Part shown: piece by piece, positions 17,914 through 24,425 of the stretch
Layout of the letters: every line of letters begins with the position of its first letter
Numbering within the stretch: the stretch's first letter is position 1
Assembly: GCA_938005475.1 (NCBI GenBank)
Contig: CALLNY010000092.1
Location: 1-38,998, forward strand
Direction: 5' to 3'
From: an uncultured Bacteroidia bacterium
Lineage (GTDB): Bacteria; Bacteroidota; Bacteroidia; J057; CALLMJ01
Length of the DNA stretch: 38,998 bases
Position numbers and translations under genes: made by a program
The notes under the pieces: model-generated
What the model saw: only the letters and a program-made list of their open reading frames with translations
What the model was told of the DNA's origin: nothing
Database searches by the model: none

Positions 17914-17947
17914 ATTAGGTTTATAAAACTATTTTACAAGAAAGTTT

Positions 17948-17955
17948 TATATTTG
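17948..17955 (+). promoter_or_regulatory. -7 element of the SDR gene
   Basis: TATATTTG fits TAnnTTTG and ends only 4 nt before the ATG at 17960. If used, the transcript is leaderless or nearly so. Confidence 0.45.
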
Positions 17956-17959
17956 TAGC

Positions 17960-18724
17960 ATGTTTCAAAAGGATTTTTTTAAAGATCAAGTGGTTCTTGT
18001 AACTGGAGGTGGTAGTGGAATAGGCTATACAATTGCCCAACAATTTTTAAATTTCGGAGCAAAAGTTGTAATTGCTTCGCGTAAAATAGAAAAAATCGAA
18101 AAAGCTGTTCAACAATTAGGTGCTAATTGCAAAGGGATGATATTAGATATACGACAACCGGAGCAGGTAGATGAAGTAATAAAGAATATCATAGGGGAGT
18201 ATGGAAAATTAGATATTTTGATAAACAATGCAGGTGGGCAGTTTCCCTCTGCGGCAGAAAATATCAGTATCAATGGTTGGAACGCTGTAATAAATAACAA
18301 CTTAAATGGCACGTTTTATGTTTCAAGATCCGCTTTTTTACAAGCTTTTCAAAAACAGAATTCAGGTGTTATTATCAACATTATAGCTAATATTTATCGT
18401 GGATTTCCGGGTATGAGCCACACGGGAGCCGCCCGGGCTGGAGTTGATAATCTCACTAAATCTTTAGCTGTTGAATGGTCTCGTCATCAAATTCGAATTA
18501 ATGCAGTAGCGCCAGGAATCATCAATTCCTCCGGATTAGACCAATATCCCCCACAACTTTTGAATAATATAAATGCAAACATTCCCTTAAAAAGAATGGG
18601 AACATGTGATGAAGTTGCATATCCTGTTCTATTTTTAGCTTCACCTATGGCTTCTTATATCACCGGAGAGACTTTATATGTAGATGGAGGTATGAGGCTC
18701 TGGGGCGATTTATGGGAAATCTAA
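17960..18724 (+). CDS. Short-chain dehydrogenase/reductase, PECR/DECR-like (enoyl- or dienoyl-CoA reductase type)
   Basis: This 254-residue Rossmann-fold enzyme has the nucleotide loop TGGGSGIG (15-22), NNAGGQFPS (89-97), and VDGG near the end. The usual SDR YxxxK is missing: the segment HTGAARAG (154-161) puts Thr155 and Arg159 at those places. The same HSGAARAGV-like segment is characteristic of the peroxisomal trans-2-enoyl-CoA reductase (PECR) branch, so the deviation is a subfamily trait and not decay. A role in NADPH-dependent reduction of unsaturated acyl-CoA is inferred. The gene ends 1 nt from the convergent hscB stop. Confidence 0.82.
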   Translation: MFQKDFFKDQVVLVTGGGSGIGYTIAQQFLNFGAKVVIASRKIEKIEKAVQQLGANCKGMILDIRQPEQVDEVIKNIIGEYGKLDILINNAGGQFPSAAENISINGWNAVINNNLNGTFYVSRSAFLQAFQKQNSGVIINIIANIYRGFPGMSHTGAARAGVDNLTKSLAVEWSRHQIRINAVAPGIINSSGLDQYPPQLLNNINANIPLKRMGTCDEVAYPVLFLASPMASYITGETLYVDGGMRLWGDLWEI

Positions 18725-18725
18725 A

Positions 18726-19175
18726 TCAATCTTTATTTTCAATTAACCTCTTTAAGTACTTTCTTTCAAAATACTTTTGCGCAATTTTTTGTTTGTTGCT
18801 TTCATTTAACTCTCCTTTGAATAACTCATAAATGGTATTTATGTTTTGATTTAGTATATTTTGGGCTTCTTGTAAAGCATTAGTATTCCCTCCTTGAATA
18901 GCATCACTAAGTTCCATAATCTCCATCAAAAATTCAGAAGAAAGTTTTATTTCACTTGAACCATCTTCTTGAACAAAATTCCATTTTTTAAGAAAGTATT
19001 CTATTCGCAGTTCATCATCATTTAAAGTTTTATATGCAAGATGAATTAAAGATAATTGGTTTTCAGCATCAGAATTTTGAAATTCTTTAATCATCTGCAG
19101 ATATTTTTTTCTTAAAATTGTTTTATCTATAAAAAAATTAACGGGTTGTTCAAAAACAGAGAAATAATCAACCAT
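18726..19175 (-). CDS. hscB: HscB-like Fe-S co-chaperone lacking the HPD motif
   Basis: This 149-residue protein fits HscB along its length: N-terminal DYFSVFEQPVNFFID as in the HscB J domain, helix II LRKKYLQMIKEF, helix III LSLIHLAYKTL, then the HscB-specific segment RIEYFLKK and a C-terminal three-helix scaffold-binding domain (FLMEIMELSDAI, about 84-95). Where J proteins have HPD after helix II (about residues 33-35) it reads QNS. The HPD triplet is what normally triggers Hsp70 ATP hydrolysis. The reading frame is intact and has a -7-like box just upstream, so it does not look like a pseudogene. The partner HscA gene is in this window at 340-2217, not adjacent. No isc scaffold gene is nearby. 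Confidence 0.8.
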   Translation of the reverse strand: MVDYFSVFEQPVNFFIDKTILRKKYLQMIKEFQNSDAENQLSLIHLAYKTLNDDELRIEYFLKKWNFVQEDGSSEIKLSSEFLMEIMELSDAIQGGNTNALQEAQNILNQNINTIYELFKGELNESNKQKIAQKYFERKYLKRLIENKD

Positions 19176-19186
19176 AAAAATTATAA

Positions 19187-19194
19187 CAAAAATA
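19187..19194 (-). promoter_or_regulatory. Candidate -7 element of hscB
   Basis: TATTTTTG on the minus strand, 11 nt before the hscB ATG at 19175. No -33 TTTG in the expected place. Confidence 0.4.
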
Positions 19195-19203
19195 AAAAAT
19201 TTG

Positions 19204-19400
19204 TAACTTTGTTGCTCTAAATTACGTAAAAATAGTAAAAGAACAAAATAACATACTAATGAATTTATTTTTACTTGCTTTCTTTTTTACACTTACTGTA
19301 AGGGAGGCTTTTATATAAGACAATACCTAGTGTCTTCATTGGATTGGTTTACGGCTTTAATTAGTCTTTAATTCAAGTTATTGTACGTTCAAAGCAAGTA
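19204..19400 (+). ncRNA. Candidate structured RNA in the hscB-SPFH intergenic region
   Basis: This otherwise empty gap of nearly 300 bp shows TAACTTTG (19204-19211, fits TAnnTTTG) followed by a long-range perfect 10-bp inverted repeat, TACTTGCTTT at 19272-19281 and AAAGCAAGTA at 19391-19400. Inside it, AAGACA...TGTCTT (about 19317-19336) forms a small apical hairpin, and ACA/ACT stretches of the two arms can pair in part. The result is a rod of about 130 nt. A 6S-like regulatory RNA is one idea, but I see no family signature. There is also a 19-residue ORF at 19259-19318 (MNLFLLAFFF start) that could be chance. Confidence 0.3.
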
Positions 19401-19414
19401 CCAAAGGAATCCAA

Positions 19415-19447
19415 ACAACAAAAAAAGACTGCCATTAAATGCAGTCT
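19415..19447 (-). terminator. Rho-independent terminator of the SPFH/SHOCT gene
   Basis: Read on the minus strand: AGACTGC (19447-19441), an 8-nt loop, GCAGTCT (19432-19426), then a run of seven T. The 7-bp stem is perfect and begins 23 nt after the stop codon. Confidence 0.88.
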
Positions 19448-19470
19448 AAATTGAATAGTATTTTTATCGA

Positions 19471-20553
19471 TTAAACTAATTTAGAAAGTAGCTCTTTTTT
19501 CTTAGTATCAAACTCTTCTTGGGTAAGAACGCCCATTTCTTTGAGTTCTCCTAGTTGTTTTAGGGTAGCCATAATTTTTTCTCTTTCTTGTTCCGATGAT
19601 GGTATTTGATTAGAAGTTTTATTTTGGTTGTTCATCATTTGGTTTACCATATTCATACCTATGTTCATTTCCAACATAGTTTTCATCAAATTACCTGCAC
19701 TATTTTCTTTGGTCATACCTAAACCTGTTTGCATTTGAAGGAACTTGTTCATATCATCTACATTCTGGGATAAGTTCAATTTATTAGCAAGGTTAGTAAG
19801 TTCCATTTCATTTTCAAGCATTTTTTCTTTACGTTTAGTTCTTAACTTCATGTTATTTTTGACCATTTCGTCAAGTTCAGCTTGAAGTTCTTCGGGTAAG
19901 TTAATACTTTCAACAATAAAGGATTTTATTTCTAAGCCTACTGATTGTAAATCTTGATTGATGAAGGGCAGAAGTTCAGTGCCTAAATCTGCACCCATAG
20001 AAGCCAAATCTAAGATAGACTTACCTGTTTTTACCAATGATGTGGTAAATTTAGAGATGATAATACCTCTAAATCGGTCAACAATTTCATCAGTGGTAAC
20101 TTTAGAATCTGTACCTGCTATTTCTGTGAAGAATTTAGGAGCATCCACTACTTTGAAATAGAGATTTCCAAAGGCTCTTATTCGAACCGCATCAAACTCG
20201 GGGTCTCGTATTAAAATAGGTTGTTTAGTTCCCCATTTAATTTCCAGTTGTTTAGTAGAAACAAAGTAAACATCGCATTTAAAGGGCGAATTAAAACCAT
20301 ATTTCCAGCCTTTGAGGGAAGAGAGGATAGGCATGTTTCTTGTAGATAATTCGTAACGCCCTGGACCATAAACATCCGCTAATTTTCCTTCATTTAAGAA
20401 AAGAGCAACTTGAGACTCTCTTACTACTAATTGTGCACCCATCTTAATTTCTTTGTCCTCATCAGGAAATTTATAGATTATAGTGTTATTTGTGTCATCT
20501 AACCATTCAATGATTTCTATGAATTGGTTCTTGAAAAAATTAAAAATTCCCAT
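19471..20553 (-). CDS. SPFH-domain protein with C-terminal SHOCT segment (virion core/YdjI-like)
   Basis: This 360-residue soluble protein has an SPFH-type core at about 35-235 (AQLVVRESQVALFLNEGKL, VYGPGRYEL, then RFRGIIISKFTTSL), a helical Met/Asn-rich stretch (about 240-315), and a terminal SHOCT motif (KQLGELKEMGVLTQEEFDTK, about 332-351). The architecture matches the 'virion core protein / YdjI-like' SPFH family, thought to act as oligomeric membrane-proximal scaffolds. There is no membrane helix at the N-terminus, in contrast to stomatins. It is monocistronic, ending in the strong terminator just downstream. Confidence 0.85.
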   Translation of the reverse strand: MGIFNFFKNQFIEIIEWLDDTNNTIIYKFPDEDKEIKMGAQLVVRESQVALFLNEGKLADVYGPGRYELSTRNMPILSSLKGWKYGFNSPFKCDVYFVSTKQLEIKWGTKQPILIRDPEFDAVRIRAFGNLYFKVVDAPKFFTEIAGTDSKVTTDEIVDRFRGIIISKFTTSLVKTGKSILDLASMGADLGTELLPFINQDLQSVGLEIKSFIVESINLPEELQAELDEMVKNNMKLRTKRKEKMLENEMELTNLANKLNLSQNVDDMNKFLQMQTGLGMTKENSAGNLMKTMLEMNIGMNMVNQMMNNQNKTSNQIPSSEQEREKIMATLKQLGELKEMGVLTQEEFDTKKKELLSKLV

Positions 20554-20579
20554 TTTATTATTGAATTATTTTATGATTA

Positions 20580-20702
20580 TTACGTAAAAATAATTTAGAA
20601 TGTTGCAAAGAAAAAATAAATTAAATGTTTTTAACATCTCTAAAATAACGTAAAATAACTATATTGCTGTTAATAAACCATTTACAATTTACTACGTAAA
20701 AA
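20580..20702. repeat. Recurrent TACGTAAAA motif cluster
   Basis: TTACGTAAAAATA at 20580-20592, TAACGTAAAATA at 20646-20657 and CTACGTAAAAAATA at 20692-20705 occur in the gap upstream of the SPFH gene; a fourth, TTACGTAAAAATA, is at 19222-19234 downstream of that gene. All point the same way and share ACGTAAAA. This gap (20554-20816) otherwise holds no gene that I can support. Confidence 0.4.
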
Positions 20703-20816
20703 ATAAAAGATTATGAACAAAATTTTATGCAAAATAAACTAATAAAATTGAATTAACTAAAGACTATAAAAAAATGACAACATAGCAATTATGCTGAGAA
20801 ATTTTTCAGAGGGGTT

Positions 20817-22223
20817 TTAAACATCTTGGTTTATATCCCAAGCTTCAAGATAATCCGCAACTTTTCTTACAAAAGCACCACCTAATGCCCCATCAATGAC
20901 GCGGTGGTCATAAGAATGCGATAGAAACATTAAATGACGTATTCCAATTACATCACCAGTGGGAGTTTCTATGACAGCAGGTTTCTTACGAATTGCACCA
21001 GTCGCTAGAATAGCACATTGTGGTTGTAATATTACAGGAGTTCCCATGACGTTCCCAAAAGTCCCTACATTGGATAGAGAGTATGTTCCATTCGCTAGAT
21101 CATCGGGAGTAAGTTTATTATTTCTTGCACGATTGGCTAAATCATTGACACCAGCTGCTAAGCCCGCTAAATTTAATTTATCTGCATTTTTCAATACAGG
21201 TACTATCAAATTTCCCGTTGGTAGAGCTACTGCAATCCCAATGTTGATATTCTTTTTGACAATTATTTTATCTTCATCCACTGAAATATTTACCATAGGG
21301 AAATCACGAAGTGCTTTCGCTACTGCCCATACAAAAATGGGAGTATAAGTTAATTTTTCGTTGTATTTTTTTTCAAAATTATTTTTAACTTTTTCACGCC
21401 ATAAAACAATATTTGTAACATCGGCTTCTACGAAGGAAGTAACGTGAGGTGATACATGTTTTGAATAGACCATATTTTCTGCTATCATCTTACGCATACG
21501 GTCCATTTCTATAATTTCAAAATCTCCCGAGAAAGAAAAAGATTTCTTGGGAATATGGATACCACCATTAGAAGGTGCGTTTGAGGTAGCCGAGGTAGCG
21601 TAAGTGGAGGTTGGTTTTTCTTGGACCGTTTGTACAGTGGAAGATGTGGCAACATTGGATTGAACAGTTTGAGAAGCAGAAACTGCCGCCTGCTGGACAA
21701 GCTTTCCTGCTTTTTTGGCTTCAACGTAAGATAATATGTCTTTTTTGGTAACTCTATCTTCTTTACCAGTACCGGGGATAGTTTCTAATTCTGCCATAGA
21801 AATACCTTCTTCCTTTGCTATGCTTAAAACTAAGGGAGAATAAAATCTTCCTGGCATGGGATTTGCCAAAACAGAAGCTGTTAACTGGGGTTCATTAACT
21901 AAAATATTATTAACAGGAGAAGAGATAGTATTAACTTGTGGGGTGGTGCTACTAGCAGGAGTTATGGTGTTCTCAGTAACTGTTTCCGTCTCAAAGATTG
22001 CAATAACTTGTCCAACAGGAACTACTGCGTTTTCAGGAAATAAAATTTCTTTTAGTATTCCTTCTGTAGGACTAGGCACCTCGGAGTCCACTTTATCTGT
22101 AGAAATTTCTAAAACGGTTTCATCTTGTTCTACTTTATCCCCAATTTTTTTACACCAACGGATAATGGTTGCCTCCATTATACTTTCGCCCATCTTGGGC
22201 ATTACCATTTCAACTCTCGCCAT
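20817..22223 (-). CDS. 2-oxoacid dehydrogenase complex E2 subunit (dihydrolipoamide acyltransferase)
   Basis: This 468-residue protein has an N-terminal lipoyl domain (1-78) with the lipoylated Lys44 in TDKVDSE, an Ala/Thr/Ser/Pro linker, a peripheral subunit-binding domain (about 126-168: SPLVLSIAKEEGISMAEL), a second flexible linker and the catalytic domain (about 235-468) with the active-site SYDHRVIDGALGG (His440, Asp444). E1 and E3 genes are not adjacent, so whether the acyl group is acetyl, succinyl or branched-chain cannot be settled; the sequence is of the branched-chain/2-oxoglutarate-like group. It is probably monocistronic, with its own promoter. Confidence 0.92.
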   Translation of the reverse strand: MARVEMVMPKMGESIMEATIIRWCKKIGDKVEQDETVLEISTDKVDSEVPSPTEGILKEILFPENAVVPVGQVIAIFETETVTENTITPASSTTPQVNTISSPVNNILVNEPQLTASVLANPMPGRFYSPLVLSIAKEEGISMAELETIPGTGKEDRVTKKDILSYVEAKKAGKLVQQAAVSASQTVQSNVATSSTVQTVQEKPTSTYATSATSNAPSNGGIHIPKKSFSFSGDFEIIEMDRMRKMIAENMVYSKHVSPHVTSFVEADVTNIVLWREKVKNNFEKKYNEKLTYTPIFVWAVAKALRDFPMVNISVDEDKIIVKKNINIGIAVALPTGNLIVPVLKNADKLNLAGLAAGVNDLANRARNNKLTPDDLANGTYSLSNVGTFGNVMGTPVILQPQCAILATGAIRKKPAVIETPTGDVIGIRHLMFLSHSYDHRVIDGALGGAFVRKVADYLEAWDINQDV

Positions 22224-22240
22224 GTTTTGATGATTTTTCG

Positions 22241-22270
22241 CAAAATTAAAAAGTTTTACAATCTAACAAA
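22241..22270 (-). promoter_or_regulatory. Promoter of the E2 gene
   Basis: Minus strand: TTTG (22270-22267), 18 nt spacer, TAATTTTG (22248-22241); ATG 17 nt further at 22223. Confidence 0.65.
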
Positions 22271-22279
22271 AAATTAAAT

Positions 22280-23095
22280 TTAATACCAAAGCCGAAAATG
22301 CTCTTTAACCTGATTTCTATTAAAATACACTATCCCCAAATTATACAAATCTAAACTTAATGTAACCTTCTCATCTTTAATAATATATTTCCAAGCTCTT
22401 AACATCGATGAATTCCAATAAATATCGTCAAAAATGATAAAGCCTTGCGGATTAATATGCTTCTTTAACACCTCAAAATAACGTACTGTGGCATCGTAGG
22501 TATGGTTTCCGTCAATGAAAACTCCATCAAAATTTTCATTATAGCTTAAATGGTTCAAAACATTATCAAAAGTATCATTTATTAAATTGACTTTTAAATT
22601 CAGATTAGAAAGTAAATCTATAGCCTTTATGTGTAAGTTTAAAGAACCTTCAATGCTAATGAATTCATAATCAGAATTATAAATTTCTGATAATGCGGTG
22701 GCAATGTAAGCAGTAGAAAATCCCAAATTGGTTCCTAACTCTAAAAAACGTTTGGGTTTATGGTATTTGATAATTCGGTAAAGTAGTTCTCCTTCTTTTT
22801 TTTTTCTTGCGGAGCTAAGGGTTATTTTAGATAGTTTTTTTTGAATGAAAAACTTTTTACAATTATCATATCCTGCTCCAAAATCTTGTATTTCAATAAT
22901 TTCATAAGATTTTATATATTCTAAACGCTTAATTTCAATTTTCTCTCCTATGGAGGATTTTTGTTTTGGTAATACTGTGGTAATTAAATGATAAACAAAA
23001 GGAGAGTGTATTCTCCATTTAGATTTAGAAAACCAAAAGAATTTTATGAATTGTAATGCTCTCCAGACGAAAAGTTTAATCTTGAGATAGTTCAT
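22280..23095 (-). CDS. Class I SAM-dependent methyltransferase
   Basis: This 271-residue protein has a SAM-binding motif [17 protein letters not shown] (about 116-131), an acidic post-I strand FISIEGS, motif [15 protein letters not shown] and IIFDDIYW, the pattern of O-methyltransferase-3-like class I enzymes. The N-terminal [11 protein letters not shown] segment is common in Bacteroidota members of this group. The substrate is unknown. Its start overlaps the purE 3' end by 20 nt, so it is translated from the purE transcript. Confidence 0.85.
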   Translation of the reverse strand: MNYLKIKLFVWRALQFIKFFWFSKSKWRIHSPFVYHLITTVLPKQKSSIGEKIEIKRLEYIKSYEIIEIQDFGAGYDNCKKFFIQKKLSKITLSSARKKKEGELLYRIIKYHKPKRFLELGTNLGFSTAYIATALSEIYNSDYEFISIEGSLNLHIKAIDLLSNLNLKVNLINDTFDNVLNHLSYNENFDGVFIDGNHTYDATVRYFEVLKKHINPQGFIIFDDIYWNSSMLRAWKYIIKDEKVTLSLDLYNLGIVYFNRNQVKEHFRLWY

Positions 23096-23570
23096 CCATG
23101 GACTGTAAAACTTTCTCTTTTAAGGAATATTTGTATTCTTCTAATTTATTAGCGAGGTTGGGGTTGTAAGTTGCAAGGATTTGGGTCGCGAGTATAGCTG
23201 CGTTAAGGGCTTGATTGAGAGCCACGGTCGCAACGGGCACGCCGCCGGGCATCTGTAAAATAGATAAAATGGAGTCCCAACCATCAATAGAGTTAGAGGA
23301 TAGAATGGGTACACCAATGACAGGCAAAGTGGTAATGGAAGCTACCATACCGGGTAGATGAGCCGCCCCCCCAGCACCAGCTATTATCACTTTTATTCCT
23401 CTATTTTTTGCATTTTTCGCATACTCAAACATTCTATCAGGAGTTCGATGTGCCGAAACTATCGTCATTTCATAGGGAATTTGCATTTGTTTCAAGAAGT
23501 CCGCCGCATGCTTCATAATACTATAATCAGATTTAGACCCCATTATAATTGATATGGTTGCCTCGTTCAT
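23076..23570 (-). CDS. purE: N5-carboxyaminoimidazole ribonucleotide mutase
   Basis: This 164-residue class I PurE converts N5-CAIR to CAIR in purine synthesis. It has IIMGSKSDY (8-16), VSAHRTPDR with the active-site His, and [12 protein letters not shown]. The C-terminal helix is complete. It is the first gene of a purE-methyltransferase pair; purK is not adjacent. A -7 box lies 14 nt upstream of the ATG and just downstream of a terminator of the preceding gene. Confidence 0.97.
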   Translation of the reverse strand: MNEATISIIMGSKSDYSIMKHAADFLKQMQIPYEMTIVSAHRTPDRMFEYAKNAKNRGIKVIIAGAGGAAHLPGMVASITTLPVIGVPILSSNSIDGWDSILSILQMPGGVPVATVALNQALNAAILATQILATYNPNLANKLEEYKYSLKEKVLQSMDELSQD

Positions 23571-23584
23571 GCTAAAAATAATTA

Positions 23585-23592
23585 CAAAGCTA
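23585..23592 (-). promoter_or_regulatory. -7 element of purE
   Basis: TAGCTTTG on the minus strand fits TAnnTTTG; 14 nt to the ATG at 23570. The -33 region falls inside the preceding terminator. Confidence 0.5.
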
Positions 23593-23605
23593 CAAAATTT
23601 TATAA

Positions 23606-23636
23606 ATAAAAAAGGCTACCTTTTGAAAAGCAGCCT
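23606..23636 (-). terminator. Rho-independent terminator of the membrane receiver gene
   Basis: Minus strand: AGGCT (23636-23632) pairs with AGCCT (23617-23613), with an inner CTTTT/AAAAG helix, followed by six T. It separates the upstream receiver gene from purE. Confidence 0.8.
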
Positions 23637-23657
23637 ATTTAATCTTATGAAAAAATC

Positions 23658-23697
23658 ATGTTTCAAAAAATAACTAAATGTTTTAAAAAATAACTAA
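23658..23697. repeat. 2 x 20 bp tandem repeat, non-coding
   Basis: Units 23658-23677 and 23678-23697 differ at one base. They sit between the receiver gene stop (23703) and its terminator. No function is evident. Confidence 0.85.
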
Positions 23698-23702
23698 AAT
23701 AT

Positions 23703-24269
23703 TTATTGGCTGGGTCTACCGAAGCAGTATTCCGTTCCTGATACATTAAAAGGATCCCATTTAATTTGCCTTTGATTGGGGCAAGTTTGGAAATAAATCC
23801 AGAATAACATAATTAATAAAAAGACAACTACACCTGAAATAGCAATTTGCCATTTTTTGATTTGTAATTTTAATTCAATGACTTGGCTTTTTTGAAATTC
23901 TAGTTCAATAATCCTTTTAATATGGTGTTTAACGCGAAGTGCCGCATTTTCACTTTTCACCACATAATCAAAGACACCATTTTCAAAAAGCTCAACTGCC
24001 GCTTGTACACTTTCTTGGGCAGTAAACATAATCACATAAACATGAGGCAATCGTTTTTTTATTTCTTTTAGGGTATCTAAGCCATTCATCTGTCCTTCCA
24101 AATCATAGTCTAAAATAACTATATCGGGCATTTTCGATAAATTGGCTATACAATCTTCCCCAGAAACGTAAAAATGGTATTCATAATTGGGACCTAATTT
24201 CTCTTGTAAGGAAATTGCCCATATTTCTTTGTCTTCTACGATAAATACTCGGTACTTTTTATTGGACAT
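23703..24269 (-). CDS. Response-regulator receiver domain with C-terminal membrane anchor
   Basis: Residues 1-122 of this 188-residue protein form a complete CheY-like receiver: acidic pair Glu12/Asp13, phospho-acceptor Asp54 in ILDYDLEG, Thr83 in MFTAQES and Lys105 in YVVKSE. A basic coiled stretch (about 120-140) follows, then a single membrane helix (about 142-160) and a 28-residue tail with Cys163 and Cys182. There is no DNA-binding or enzymatic output domain and no adjacent histidine kinase. Topology by the positive-inside rule puts the receiver in the cytoplasm and the tail outside. The gene stands alone between its own promoter and terminator. The function is unknown. Confidence 0.85.
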   Translation of the reverse strand: MSNKKYRVFIVEDKEIWAISLQEKLGPNYEYHFYVSGEDCIANLSKMPDIVILDYDLEGQMNGLDTLKEIKKRLPHVYVIMFTAQESVQAAVELFENGVFDYVVKSENAALRVKHHIKRIIELEFQKSQVIELKLQIKKWQIAISGVVVFLLIMLFWIYFQTCPNQRQIKWDPFNVSGTEYCFGRPSQ

Positions 24270-24288
24270 ACTTTTAAAATTATCGTTC

Positions 24289-24321
24289 CAAAATTAGAAA
24301 CTTTCATTTAAACTTAACAAA
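24289..24321 (-). promoter_or_regulatory. Promoter of the membrane receiver gene
   Basis: Minus strand: TTTG (24321-24318), 21 nt spacer, TAATTTTG (24296-24289); ATG at 24269. Confidence 0.65.
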
Positions 24322-24425
24322 AATATTTGTCCCTAATAGTAAATCGTTAACTTTTTAGATTGTTGAAAACAATTAGCCCCCTGAATCCATCAGAGGACTT
24401 GTAACTCAATTAAGTTATTATAGAA

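Noticed and set aside
17960-18724. SDR as inactivated pseudoenzyme because YxxxK is missing
   Set aside because: The replacement segment HTGAARAG is what the PECR branch normally has, so it is a subfamily trait.
20770-20810. Possible terminator after the E2 gene
   Set aside because: Two small imperfect hairpins (AGCA/TGCT and CTGA/TCAG arms) are followed by a T-run only after about 9 nt; too weak to call.
20959-22230. Open frames of 129 and 124 codons antisense to the E2 gene
   Set aside because: They are shadows of a well-supported E2 enzyme; no promoter and no recognisable family.
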